From Streptomyces sp. NBC_00523 (GTDB lineage Bacteria; Actinomycetota; Actinomycetes; Streptomycetales; Streptomycetaceae), in assembly GCF_036346615.1 (NCBI RefSeq), contig NZ_CP107836.1, positions 6,386,001-6,450,000 of the forward strand: a DNA stretch of 64,000 nt. Direction: 5' to 3'. Both the position numbers and the translations under genes were made by a program. The notes beneath the pieces were generated by a model. The model made no database searches, was not told the DNA's origin, and saw only the letters and a program-made list of their open reading frames with translations. Below are positions 27,260-36,244 of this stretch, one piece after another. Every line of letters starts with the position of its first letter. The stretch's first letter is position 1.

Positions 27260-29326
27260 ATGGCAGAAATCGACCGTCGCCGGCTCCTGAAGCTCGCCGG
27301 GGGCTCCGTCGCCCTCACCGCCCTGTCGAGCAGCATCGCCCGCGCCGCGTCCCTTCCCGCACGGGGGCGTACGGGCACCATCGAGGACGTCGAGCACATC
27401 GTCGTGCTGATGCAGGAGAACCGTTCCTTCGACCACTACTTCGGGACGATGAAGGGCGTACGCGGCTACGGCGACCCGCGCCCCGTCACGCTGCCCAGCG
27501 GCAAACCGGTGTGGCACCAGGCGGACGCCGCTGGGAAGGAGGTGCTGCCGTTCCGGCCGCCCGCCGACGCGCTCGGGATGCAGTTCCTCCAGGACCTGAA
27601 CCACGACTGGGCGGGCGGTCACCGGGCGTTCAACAAGGGCGCCTACGACCAGTGGGTGCCCGCCAAGACGGCGACCACGATGGCCCACCTCACCCGGGAC
27701 GACATCCCGTTCCACTACGCGCTCGCCGACGCGTTCACCCTCTGCGACGCGTACCACTGCTCGTTCATCGGCTCGACCGACCCCAACCGCTACTACCTGT
27801 GGAGCGGTTACACCGGCAACGACGGCGCCGGCGGCGGGCCCGAGCTGGGCAACGACGAGCGGGGATACGGCTGGACGACCTACCCGGAGCGGCTCGAAGA
27901 GGCCGGGGTGTCGTGGAAGGTGTACCAGGACATCGGCGACGGGCTCGACGCGGCCGGGTCCTGGGGCTGGATCGGTGACGCCTACCGGGGCACGTACGGC
28001 GACAACTCGCTGCTGTACTTCAACAGTTATCGCGGTGCCGAGCCGGGCGACGCCCTCTACGAAAAGGCCCGCACCGGCAGCGACCTGAAGAACGGGGGCG
28101 GCCTGCTGGACGACCTCAAGGCCGACATCAAGGCCGGGACGCTGCCCTCGGTGTCCTGGATCGTGGCGCCCGAGGCGTACAGCGAGCACCCCAACTGGCC
28201 CGCGAACTACGGCGCCTGGTACATCGCGCAGGTGCTGGACGCGCTCACCGCGGACCCGGAGGTCTGGGGACGCACCGCCCTGTTCATCACGTACGACGAG
28301 AACGACGGGTTCTTCGACCACGTCGTGCCGCCGTACGTCCCGTCCGGGCCCGCGCAGGGGCTGTCCACCGTGGACACCGCCGCCGACTACTTCCCCGGCG
28401 ACCTGCGGTACGCGGCGGGCCCCTACGGGCTCGGCCAGCGGGTGCCGATGACCGTGGTGTCACCGTGGAGCACCGGCGGCTACGCCTGCTCGGAGGTCTT
28501 CGACCACACCTCCGTCATCCGGTTCATGGAGCGGCGCTTCGGGGTGCACGAGCCGAACATCTCGCCGTGGCGGCGGGCCGTCTGCGGCGACCTCACCTCC
28601 GCCTTCGACTTCGGGCGCACGGACCCCTCCGCGCCCGAACTGCCGTCCACCGCCGCCTACGAGCCCCCGGACGGCGACCGGCACCCCGACTACAGGCCCG
28701 TGCCGCCCGCCACCGGAGCGGTGCCGCAGCAGGAGCCCGGCTCGCGCCCCACCCGCCCGCTGCCCTACGCGCCGCTGGTGGACGGCACCGCCGACCCGGC
28801 CGTCGGCACCTTCCGGCTCACCTTCGGCGGGGGACCGGCGGCCGGTGCGCAGTTCCTCGTGACGTCCGGCAACCGCACGGACGGGCCCTGGACCTACACC
28901 ACGCACGCGGGCGCCTCGGTCGGGGACACCTGGAACACCGCGTACTCGAAGGGGGTCACCGACCTCACCGTCCATGGTCCGAACGGCTTCCTGCGCTCCT
29001 TCCGCAACCCCGGCAAGGCCGCGGGACCGGAGGTGACGGCCCGTCATGACACCGCGACGGGCAACCTCGAACTCACCCTCACCCACTCCGGCACCGGAGC
29101 CGTGCGGCTGACCCTGCGCAATGCCGCCCCCTACGGGGGAGAGGTGCAGGCCGTCTCCGTACGTCCGGGGGAGACCGTCCGGCGGACGCTCGACCTGCGC
29201 CGCAGCAAGCGCTGGTACGACGTCACCGTCACGAGCGACGCGGACGCCACCTTCCTGCGCCGCTTCGCCGGGCACGTCGAGACGGGCGCGCCCGGGGTGA
29301 GCGATCCGGGGCTGCGCACCGGCTGA
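27260..29326 (+). CDS. Tat-exported phosphocholine-type phospholipase C
   Basis: 688-residue secreted phosphoesterase of the bacterial PlcH/PLC family, hydrolysing phospholipid head-group esters. Residues 1-30 are a twin-arginine signal (DRRRLLKLAGG, then hydrophobic, ARA-A). The catalytic domain shows the family motif IVVLMQENRSFDHYFGTM, the metal/nucleophile region STDPNRYYLWSG, SWIVAPEAYSEHPN and LFITYDENDGFFDHVVPP. Two C-terminal beta-sandwich repeats (about 500-688) match the PLC-type DUF756 domains. It stands alone with about 290 nt of upstream DNA carrying a PHO-box-like repeat, consistent with scavenging phosphate from lipids. Confidence 0.93.
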   Translation: MAEIDRRRLLKLAGGSVALTALSSSIARAASLPARGRTGTIEDVEHIVVLMQENRSFDHYFGTMKGVRGYGDPRPVTLPSGKPVWHQADAAGKEVLPFRPPADALGMQFLQDLNHDWAGGHRAFNKGAYDQWVPAKTATTMAHLTRDDIPFHYALADAFTLCDAYHCSFIGSTDPNRYYLWSGYTGNDGAGGGPELGNDERGYGWTTYPERLEEAGVSWKVYQDIGDGLDAAGSWGWIGDAYRGTYGDNSLLYFNSYRGAEPGDALYEKARTGSDLKNGGGLLDDLKADIKAGTLPSVSWIVAPEAYSEHPNWPANYGAWYIAQVLDALTADPEVWGRTALFITYDENDGFFDHVVPPYVPSGPAQGLSTVDTAADYFPGDLRYAAGPYGLGQRVPMTVVSPWSTGGYACSEVFDHTSVIRFMERRFGVHEPNISPWRRAVCGDLTSAFDFGRTDPSAPELPSTAAYEPPDGDRHPDYRPVPPATGAVPQQEPGSRPTRPLPYAPLVDGTADPAVGTFRLTFGGGPAAGAQFLVTSGNRTDGPWTYTTHAGASVGDTWNTAYSKGVTDLTVHGPNGFLRSFRNPGKAAGPEVTARHDTATGNLELTLTHSGTGAVRLTLRNAAPYGGEVQAVSVRPGETVRRTLDLRRSKRWYDVTVTSDADATFLRRFAGHVETGAPGVSDPGLRTG

Positions 29327-29474
29327 GGCCCCACGCGGACCGGCCGGCGTGACCATCCAAGGTTCACGATTGATCGCGAATGACCGTCCTGGAGCACGTA
29401 AAATCCTTATAGTGAGCGAGTGTTGACCGCGTGATCTTGACGCGTGCCGTCGTTCGCCACAGGAGTCAGGAATC

Positions 29475-30770
29475 ATGACGCGCCCCTCCCCGGCCGAGTC
29501 CGCGCCGGTGTCCCCGGACGCCCCCTCCGGCTGCCCGGCCCACGCCGGCGCCGTGCCGCTCTGGGGACCCGGCTTCCAGGCCGAGCCCCAGAGCGTCTAC
29601 CGCGCGATGCGCCGCGAGCACGGCCCCGTCGTCCCCGTAGAACTGCTCGGCGGCTTCCCGGCCTGGCTGGTCATCGGCTACCGGGAGCTCCACCGGGTCA
29701 CCAGCGACGGCGAGTTGTACCCGCGCGACGTCGGCCTGTGGAACCAGTGGCCGAACGTCCCCGACGACTGGCCCCTGCTGCCGATGGTCGGGCGGCCCCT
29801 GCCGTCCATCTACTTCAGCGCGGGCAAGGAGCACCTGCGGCACGCCCGCATGGTCACCCCCGCCCTCGAAGGCGCCGACCCCTTCCGCATCCGGCAGCAC
29901 TGCGAGCAGCTGGCCGACCGGCTGATCGACGCGGTGTGCTCCCGGGGCACCGCCGACCTCGTCGCCGAGTTCTGCGAACCGCTGCCCGTGCTCGTCCTCG
30001 CCCGGCTCGTCGGATTCCCCGACGAGGAGGGAGCCGACATCGCGCGCGTACTGAAGGACCTCGCGGACGGCGGGCCGGAGGCACAGAGCGCCCATCTGCG
30101 GTTCGGCGAGCACATGGCCCGCCTGCTCGCCGCGAAACGGGCCGAGCCGGGGGACGACGTGACCTCCCGGATGCTCGAATACCCCGAGGAGTTCACCGAC
30201 GAGGAGTACACGCTCGACCTGATGGCCATCACGGCCGCCGGACACCTGCCGACCGCCGACTGGATCAGCAACTCGGTCCGGCTGATGCTCACCGAGGACG
30301 AGTTCGCCGACTCCATGGCCGGCGGCCGGCGCAGCATCGGCGAGGCCATGAACGAGGTGCTGTGGGAGGACACCCCCACCCAGATCCTGGCCGGCCGCTG
30401 GGCCGCCCGCGACACCCAGCTGGGCGGGCAGCGCGTCAAGGCCGGGGACATGCTGCTCCTCGGGCTCGGCGCCGCCAACACCGACCCGCTGATCCGCCAG
30501 GGCGTATCCGGCGGACCGGGCCCCGCCCAGGGCGGCAACGGCGCGCACCTCGCCTTCAGCCACGGCGAGTACCGGTGCCCGTTCCCCGCCCAGGAGATCG
30601 CCGAGATCATCGCCAGGACCGGCATCGAGGTCCTGCTCGACCGGCTGCCCGACCTCCGGCTCGACGTCGCCGTCGAGGACCTGGTCCGGCGGCCCTCCCC
30701 CTTCCTGCGCGGCAACACCACGCTCCCCGTCCGGTTCACCCCCGTACGCACGACAGGAGAATTCTCGTGA
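29475..30770 (+). CDS. cytochrome P450, CYP157-like, lacking the ExxR arginine
   Basis: 431-residue P450. The haem-thiolate loop FSHGEYRC places the axial ligand at Cys368. The I-helix stretch is TAAGHLPTADW. The K-helix motif, normally ExxR, reads E294-V-L-W297, so the otherwise invariant Arg is Trp. Loss of ExxR is known in the CYP157 family of Streptomyces (EQSLW in CYP157C1), where the gene is typically followed by a CYP154, as here. ATG 29475 follows AGGAGT. The stop overlaps the next start (GTGA), so the pair is translationally coupled. No ferredoxin or conservon gene adjoins. Substrate unknown. Confidence 0.9.
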   Translation: MTRPSPAESAPVSPDAPSGCPAHAGAVPLWGPGFQAEPQSVYRAMRREHGPVVPVELLGGFPAWLVIGYRELHRVTSDGELYPRDVGLWNQWPNVPDDWPLLPMVGRPLPSIYFSAGKEHLRHARMVTPALEGADPFRIRQHCEQLADRLIDAVCSRGTADLVAEFCEPLPVLVLARLVGFPDEEGADIARVLKDLADGGPEAQSAHLRFGEHMARLLAAKRAEPGDDVTSRMLEYPEEFTDEEYTLDLMAITAAGHLPTADWISNSVRLMLTEDEFADSMAGGRRSIGEAMNEVLWEDTPTQILAGRWAARDTQLGGQRVKAGDMLLLGLGAANTDPLIRQGVSGGPGPAQGGNGAHLAFSHGEYRCPFPAQEIAEIIARTGIEVLLDRLPDLRLDVAVEDLVRRPSPFLRGNTTLPVRFTPVRTTGEFS

Positions 30771-32020
30771 CCTGCCCCCATGCCGCCCAGGCCGCGGCCA
30801 GCCAGGGTGCCACCGTGGTCATCGACCCCATGGTCCAGGACCTCGACGGCGAGACCGCGCTGCTGCGCGACGCCGGGCCGCTGGCCCGGATCGAGCTCCT
30901 CGGCGTGCCCGCGTGGACCCTCACCCGGCACGCGGACGCCCGGCGCCTCCTGGTCGACCCGCGCCTGGTCAAGGACATCAACGCCTGGGGGCTCTGGCAG
31001 AGCGGCGAGGTGACGCACGCCTGGCCGCTCATCGGCATGATCGACGCCGGACGGTCGATGTTCACCGTCGACGGCGCGGAGCACCGCAGGCTGCGCACCA
31101 AGACCTCCCAGGCGCTCACGCCCCGCCGCCTGGAGGCGATACGCCCCGACATCGAGAAGTTCACCGCCGAGCTGCTGGACGCGCTGGAGGAGGGCGGCCG
31201 GGACGGGGCCGTCGTGGACCTCAAGTCGGTGTTCGCCCAGCCGCTGCCCATGCGGGTCGTCGGCATGCTGATGGGGGTCGACCCGGCGGAGAACGCCATG
31301 CTGACCCGTCAGTACAAGAAGTTCTTCTCCATGCTGACCCCGCAGGACGAACGGCTCGCGCTCCTCGCCGACCTGGACGTCTTCTACGCCGGACTCGTAC
31401 GCGAGAAGACCGCGCGCCCCACCGACGACCTGACCTCCGCGCTGATCCTGGCCGAGGAGGGCGGCGAGCCGCTGACCGAGGAGGAGGTCGTCGGCAACCT
31501 CAAGGCCATGGTCGCCGCCGGGCACGAGACCACGATCGGGCTCATCCTCAACGCCGTACGCGCCCTGCTCGCCCACCCGGACCAGCTGCGGATGGTCCTC
31601 GACGGCGAGGTCTCCTGGGACACCGTGATCGAGGAGACCCTGCGCTGGGACACCCCGACCACCCACCTGCTGATGCGGTTCGCCACCGAGGACATCCAGG
31701 TCGGCGACTCCGTCATCGCCAAGGGCGAGGGCGTGGTCATCTCGTACCGGGTGATCGGCCGCGACCCCGAGCAGCACGGCCCGGACGCCGACGCCTTCGA
31801 CATCACGCGCTCCACCCCGATCCGGCACATGACCTTCGGGCACGGCCCGCACATCTGCCCCGGCGCCGCGCTCTCCCGCGTCGAGGCGGGCATCGCCCTG
31901 CCGGCGCTCTTCGCGCGCTTCCCGGAGCTGCGGCTCGCGATCCCCGACGCCGAGCTGCGCAACCTCCCGGTGATGACACAGAACGACATGGAGTCCTTCC
32001 CGGTGCTGCTCGGTGGCTGA
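30767..32020 (+). CDS. cytochrome P450, CYP154-like
   Basis: 417-residue P450 with all classic motifs: I-helix AAGHETT (oxygen activation), K-helix ExxR (E290-TL-R293 in EETLRWDTP) and haem loop FGHGPHICPG with Cys364 as ligand. Overall sequence (WSLIG-like WPLIGMIDAGRSMFTVDG, HRRLRTKTSQALTPRR) fits the CYP154 family. GTG 30767 overlaps the upstream P450 stop. The pair is bicistronic and must rely on redox partners encoded elsewhere. CYP154 enzymes hydroxylate steroids, polyketides or small aromatics; the native substrate here is unknown. Confidence 0.92.
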   Translation: MTCPHAAQAAASQGATVVIDPMVQDLDGETALLRDAGPLARIELLGVPAWTLTRHADARRLLVDPRLVKDINAWGLWQSGEVTHAWPLIGMIDAGRSMFTVDGAEHRRLRTKTSQALTPRRLEAIRPDIEKFTAELLDALEEGGRDGAVVDLKSVFAQPLPMRVVGMLMGVDPAENAMLTRQYKKFFSMLTPQDERLALLADLDVFYAGLVREKTARPTDDLTSALILAEEGGEPLTEEEVVGNLKAMVAAGHETTIGLILNAVRALLAHPDQLRMVLDGEVSWDTVIEETLRWDTPTTHLLMRFATEDIQVGDSVIAKGEGVVISYRVIGRDPEQHGPDADAFDITRSTPIRHMTFGHGPHICPGAALSRVEAGIALPALFARFPELRLAIPDAELRNLPVMTQNDMESFPVLLGG

Positions 32021-32081
32021 ACCGGTGTGACGGGGAGGCGGCCGGCGGGCATATCGTTGCGGTAGCCGGAAGCCACCCCTG

Positions 32082-32099
32082 TGTCGAAGCGCTTCGACA
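32082..32099 (+). promoter_or_regulatory. LacI-type operator O1 (perfect 18-bp palindrome)
   Basis: TGTCGAAGCGCTTCGACA is a perfect 18-bp dyad with the central GCGC typical of LacI-family operators in actinobacteria. It lies 112 nt before the lacI-family start. The same core occurs at 32174, 42221 and 42391. Confidence 0.85.
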
Positions 32100-32173
32100 G
32101 ATGGTCTGGACATGCTGTCACGGCAGGGCTAGGCTCACGCTGTCTCTCCACGTCACGGCTGGAGGGAGCGGAG

Positions 32174-32187
32174 TCGAAGCGCTTCGC
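32174..32187 (+). promoter_or_regulatory. LacI-type operator O2
   Basis: TCGAAGCGCTTCGC contains the perfect 12-bp core CGAAGCGCTTCG (32175-32186), only 24 nt before the regulator's GTG start. With O1 it suggests autoregulation, possibly by looping over about 90 bp. Confidence 0.8.
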
Positions 32188-32210
32188 CAGTCCGACCGTG
32201 AGGGAGAGCC

Positions 32211-33218
32211 GTGGTCACCCTGGCCGAGGTCGCGCAGCACGCCGGAGTCTCCGCGAGCACGGTGAGCTACGTCCTCAGCGGGAAGCGGTCCATCTCCGTC
32301 GCCACCCGCGAGCGCGTCGAGCAGAGCATCCAGCAGCTCGGCTACCACCCCAACGCCGGGGCCCGGGCGCTCGCCAGCAGCCGGTCCAACATCATCGCGC
32401 TGATGGTGCCGCTGCGCACCGACATGTACGTGCCCGTGATGATGGAGATCGCCATCGCGGTCGCCACCACCGCCCGCACCCACGGCTACGACGTCCTCCT
32501 CCTCACCGGCGAGGAGGGGCCCGCGGCGGTGCGGCGGATCGCCGGCAGCTCGCTGGCCGACGCGATGATCCTGATGGACGTCGAACTGCACGACGAGCGC
32601 CTTCCGTTGCTGCGCGAGACCGACCGGGCCGCCGTCCTCATCGGCTTGCCCGCCGACACCACCGGACTGACCTGCGTGGACCTCGACTTCGAGGCCACCG
32701 GCGCGCTCTGCGTGGAGCACCTGGCCGGCCTCGGCCATCGCGAGATCGCCGTCATCGGCGAAGCCGCCGCGGTCTACGAGCGCCACACCGGCTTCGCCGA
32801 GCGGACCGTCGACGGCGTACGCGCCAAGGCGCGGGAGACCGGGGTGCGCGTGCTGCACCGCCCCTGCGAGGGCGGATACGCGGCGATGGCCCAGACCCTG
32901 TCCCGGATATTCGACGAGCGCCCCGGCACCACCGGCTTCATCGTGCAGAACGAGGCGGCGGTGGAGCCGCTGCTCAACCTGCTCCGCCAGCAGGGCAAGG
33001 CCGTCCCCGAGGACGTGTCGGTGGTGGCGATCTGCCCCGAACAGGTGGCCACCCAGGCATCGGTGCGGCTGACCTCCGTCGCCATACCGGCGCAGGAGAT
33101 GGGCCGCCGCTCCGTCGAGCACGTCGTCGCCAAGCTGTCCGGCCGGGGCACCGACGAAGTCGAGCTGCTGGCACCGGAACTGACGGTGCGTGAGAGCACC
33201 GGGCCCGCTCCTCGGTGA
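32211..33218 (+). CDS. LacI-family transcriptional regulator of the xyloglucan locus
   Basis: 335-residue repressor. The N-terminal helix-turn-helix and hinge (TLAEVAQHAGVSASTVSYVL, then RVEQSIQQLGYHPN and ARALASSRS) is followed by a periplasmic-binding-protein-like sugar domain with GLPADTTGLTCVDLD, HLAGLGHREIAVIG and SVVAICPEQ. GTG 32211 begins right at the first HTH helix. Two palindromic operators precede it and two identical ones lie in the 42103-42484 divergent promoter, so it most likely represses itself, the importer/hydrolase operon and the GH3-GH31 operon until a xyloglucan-derived oligosaccharide binds. It faces the GH12 gene across a terminator hairpin. Confidence 0.9.
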   Translation: MVTLAEVAQHAGVSASTVSYVLSGKRSISVATRERVEQSIQQLGYHPNAGARALASSRSNIIALMVPLRTDMYVPVMMEIAIAVATTARTHGYDVLLLTGEEGPAAVRRIAGSSLADAMILMDVELHDERLPLLRETDRAAVLIGLPADTTGLTCVDLDFEATGALCVEHLAGLGHREIAVIGEAAAVYERHTGFAERTVDGVRAKARETGVRVLHRPCEGGYAAMAQTLSRIFDERPGTTGFIVQNEAAVEPLLNLLRQQGKAVPEDVSVVAICPEQVATQASVRLTSVAIPAQEMGRRSVEHVVAKLSGRGTDEVELLAPELTVRESTGPAPR

Positions 33219-33224
33219 CCGCGT

Positions 33225-33252
33225 GAGCCGGCCCTCGCGCGGGGGCCGGCTC
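33225..33252 (+). terminator. bidirectional terminator between lacI-type gene and GH12 gene
   Basis: A 10-bp perfect stem (GAGCCGGCCC, 33225-33234, with 33243-33252) and 8-nt loop lie between convergent stops at 33218 and 33267. Confidence 0.75.
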
Positions 33253-33266
33253 CTCAGCTGTGCGGG

Positions 33267-33974
33267 TCAGCTCGCGGAGACGCCGAATCCGTTCGTACGG
33301 AAGTCGAGCCCGCCGGCCGACGAGGTGATCTCGTAGCCGAACTGGACGTCACCGATGGTCTCGTTGCCCCACCAGCCCTTGGTGTCCTTGATCCACTTCA
33401 GGATCGGCAGGATGTCCACCGTGCCCGAGGTGGAGTCCGAGGTCCGCAGGAACGAGAAGACCTGGTTGGAACCGTTGTCGCCCTTGTACACGGTCCAGGT
33501 GTGCCCGCCCAGCGTCAGATTGCCCTGCGAGGTGCCCAACGGGCCCACGGCGCCGTTGTAGTTGACCCAGAGCATCACCTCGTAGTCGTAGTCGCTGTCC
33601 CAGATGTCGTACGAGGTGTTGTACGCGCCGGACGACGGGACCGTGACGTTGTACGTGCTGGTGAGCGACGACAGCGAGCCGATCGGCTTGTCCACCACCT
33701 TCTTGGCGTTCGGGTACGACTTGATGCCGCCGGTGTTCGGGTGGTCGGCCCAGACGCCCCAGTCCGAGGAGGAGTTGGCCCAGATGGACTGGGTGCCCGC
33801 GCCGGAGCCCCAGATGTTGTTGTAGAGGGTGTAGTTGTCGGAGGTGGTGTACGTGCCCCACTGGTCCGACGAGGACCAGACGGCCGCCTGGGCCGGGGCG
33901 GAGGCGAAGCCGACGAGGGCAGCCAGGGCCACCGCCGGGGTCAGGGCGAGCCTGCTGAGGGTGCGTCGTGCCAT
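33267..33974 (-). CDS. secreted GH12 endo-beta-1,4-glucanase/xyloglucanase
   Basis: 235-residue extracellular enzyme. A Sec signal peptide (1-35, ending AQA-A) precedes a single GH12 jelly-roll. The nucleophile is predicted as E132 in DYEVMLWVNY and the acid/base as E215 in FGYEITSS, both in the family's usual context. There is no carbohydrate-binding module. ATG 33974 is chosen because GGAAGGA stands before it; an in-frame ATG five codons upstream lies within that ribosome site. GH12 includes cellulases and xyloglucan-specific endoglucanases. The surrounding genes favour xyloglucan as substrate. It is the last gene of the leftward cluster, 32 nt from the GH95 stop. Confidence 0.88.
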   Translation of the reverse strand: MARRTLSRLALTPAVALAALVGFASAPAQAAVWSSSDQWGTYTTSDNYTLYNNIWGSGAGTQSIWANSSSDWGVWADHPNTGGIKSYPNAKKVVDKPIGSLSSLTSTYNVTVPSSGAYNTSYDIWDSDYDYEVMLWVNYNGAVGPLGTSQGNLTLGGHTWTVYKGDNGSNQVFSFLRTSDSTSGTVDILPILKWIKDTKGWWGNETIGDVQFGYEITSSAGGLDFRTNGFGVSAS

Positions 33975-34006
33975 GGGTCGTCCTTCCATGGTGGGTGGGG
34001 GGAGTG

Positions 34007-36244
34007 CTACCGCGCCCGGAGTTCCAGGACGCGGTCCACGCCGGCCGTCAGCTCCAGGAGAGCCGAGGGGGAGCCGGCGGAGGCTTCGGTGAGGGTGTGG
34101 GCCCCGCCCATGCGGACGTCGACGCGGGCATCGCGCTCCGGGCGCAGGACCGCCGTCGCGGTGCCGTCGGGCGACCAGCGCAGGTCCACGGACGCGCCGA
34201 ACCGCGTACGCGCACCGCGCAGTTCACCGCCCGGACAGCCCGCGAGCGGTGCGGGCAGCAGGACCAGGCGGCGCGGCGTCGACTGCACCAGCGACTCGAT
34301 CACGGCCGCGGGCAGGGCATGCGCCGCGTCCGCGTTGTACACATTGCGGCCCGGGTAGTGGGCGCTCATCAGCGAGTCGTGGAAGAAGTCGCCCGCGAGG
34401 ACCGACCGGACCGCCGCCGAGGCACGCACCCCGTCCCGCAGCCGGGCCGCGATCAGCGCGTGGTGCAGATGGCCGTGGGCCGAATCGTTCTCCGCGCCCC
34501 GCAGTTCGAGCGCCCGGTGCGCGGCGGCGGCCAGCTCGGGCGTGTCGTACGGGTTGACCGCGTCCAGCGGCCACACCGGGTACAGGTGGCTGAGGTGGCG
34601 GTGGTCGTACGTCTCCGCGAGCCCCGGCCACGCCCACTCGGCGAGCGCGCCGTCCTCGTTGACCCGGTAGTCGGCGAGCCGGTCCGCCAGCGCACGGCGG
34701 CGTTCGGCGACCCGGGCATCGGGGGAGCGGTCGGCCGAGGCGGTGAGCGCGTGGCGGGCCGCCGCCAGGTCCATCGTCGCGTCGACCGTGCCCCAGCTCG
34801 CGTTGGCCGGACGGTTCTCCGGCGAGTACGAGGGCACGACGGCCACCCGCCCGTCCGGGCCGGTCCGGGTCAGGAAGTCCTCGTAGAACAGGGCCGTTTC
34901 GTGCAGGGCGGCGGTCAGCCGAGGGTCCTCGGCCCCCGTCGTCTCCGCGTGCTCGATCAGCGGCTCCAGGAGCCAGTCCGCGCCCGCCGTCCACAGGTGC
35001 AGCGGGTAGGCGCGCTGGTAGTGCCGGGTGTGCCCGGACTCGCCGTCCGTGTGCGACGGGGCCACGATGCCGCGCGCCCCGAAGATCGCCCGCGCGTTGT
35101 CCCGCCAGTCCGCGAGCCGCCCGTACACCAGCGCCGCATGGGCCTCGGACACCTCCGGCAGCGCCGCCGCCGCGGCCGAGGCGATCTGGAGGTTCAGGTT
35201 GGCGTTCGTCGTGAACGCCCCCGACCAGGCGGTGTCCCAGTCGCCCGTCCAGAGCCCGGTCAGCCGTGGCGGCAGCGTCCCGGACGCGGACAGCAGGTGG
35301 TAGCGGCCCGCCGCGCACAGCCGCTCCAGCAGCGCCGGGCTGTCCGGCCGACGGACCAACTCCGAGCCCGGCAGCGCCCGTTCCGCCGGGTCCGCGCCCA
35401 GGGTGAGCGCCGCCCGCTCGAAGGCGGGCCGGTGCAGCGCCACATGCCGGGCCAGCAGCGCGGCATACCCGTCGCCCGGCAGCGAGGCGCACTCCGCCGC
35501 CAGATCCAGGTGCCCGGTGTGCCGTCGCACCCGGGTCAGCAGCAACAGGCTCCTCGCGCCCTCGACCCGGACGCCCTCGCCCGCCACCGAGACCCGCCCG
35601 CCCTCCGTGCGGAGCACCGTCGCGCCGGTGTACGCGAGCTCGCTGTCCGGGTAGCCCGCGCGCAGCGTCAGCCGGGCCCCGTCCGGGGTGAGCACGGTGC
35701 TCCGGCCGACGGCCAGACGCGGCGGGGCGCCCGGCAGGGCGTGGTCGAGCGTCACGTCCACGGCGAGCCCCGGCCCGGTGACGTGCTGGACGATCACGTC
35801 GTCGGCGCGCGAGACGAAGACCCGGCTGCGCCAGGACTCGCAGGCGGCGGTGATCTCACCGGTGGCGAAGTCGACCGCCCGCCGGTAGGCCGCGGCCGGG
35901 TCGGCGGCGTTCCCGGGCACCGGCCGGACCCGGGTCTGGAAGGCCGGGTGGAAGGGCTGCACCCACACCAGCGGACGGCCCGCGCCGAAGTGCTCCGCCG
36001 CCCCGGTGTCCCCGGCGAGCAGCGCGCTCTGCACCCGGCCCAGCCGGTCCGCCAGCTCCGGCGGCCGGACCCGCTGGCTGCCGTTGGGCCGGACCAGGGT
36101 GTGATGGTTGACGATCACGCGGTCGTCGGCCGGGTCGCCGTACACCATGGCGCCGTGCCGGCCGTTGCCGCCGAGGAAGGCGTCCTCCCAGCGGGCGGCG
36201 GGGCGCGGCTCCCAGGTGGAGTCGATGTCCGTACGTCCGGTCAC
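34007..36244 (-). CDS. GH95 family glycoside hydrolase (alpha-L-fucosidase/galactosidase type)
   Basis: 745-residue enzyme without a signal peptide, so cytoplasmic. Layout follows GH95: an N-terminal beta-sandwich (start WEPRPAARWEDAFLGGNGRHG), a linker and an (alpha/alpha)6 barrel (LTGLWTGDWDTAWSGAFTTN, then NANLNLQIA), and a C-terminal beta domain. E476 in VPSYSPEN is the probable general acid. The downstream base region reads AENDSAHGHLHHAL rather than the common GTGWS pattern, so this is a divergent subgroup. The GTG start overlaps the GH42 stop (GTGA). It could remove alpha-1,2-L-fucose or L-galactose from imported xyloglucan fragments. Confidence 0.82.
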   Translation of the reverse strand: MTGRTDIDSTWEPRPAARWEDAFLGGNGRHGAMVYGDPADDRVIVNHHTLVRPNGSQRVRPPELADRLGRVQSALLAGDTGAAEHFGAGRPLVWVQPFHPAFQTRVRPVPGNAADPAAAYRRAVDFATGEITAACESWRSRVFVSRADDVIVQHVTGPGLAVDVTLDHALPGAPPRLAVGRSTVLTPDGARLTLRAGYPDSELAYTGATVLRTEGGRVSVAGEGVRVEGARSLLLLTRVRRHTGHLDLAAECASLPGDGYAALLARHVALHRPAFERAALTLGADPAERALPGSELVRRPDSPALLERLCAAGRYHLLSASGTLPPRLTGLWTGDWDTAWSGAFTTNANLNLQIASAAAAALPEVSEAHAALVYGRLADWRDNARAIFGARGIVAPSHTDGESGHTRHYQRAYPLHLWTAGADWLLEPLIEHAETTGAEDPRLTAALHETALFYEDFLTRTGPDGRVAVVPSYSPENRPANASWGTVDATMDLAAARHALTASADRSPDARVAERRRALADRLADYRVNEDGALAEWAWPGLAETYDHRHLSHLYPVWPLDAVNPYDTPELAAAAHRALELRGAENDSAHGHLHHALIAARLRDGVRASAAVRSVLAGDFFHDSLMSAHYPGRNVYNADAAHALPAAVIESLVQSTPRRLVLLPAPLAGCPGGELRGARTRFGASVDLRWSPDGTATAVLRPERDARVDVRMGGAHTLTEASAGSPSALLELTAGVDRVLELRAR

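Noticed and set aside
29475..32020. P450 pair as part of a secondary-metabolite cluster
   Set aside because: No synthase, carrier protein or resistance gene lies around it; the neighbours are a phospholipase and sugar-utilisation genes.
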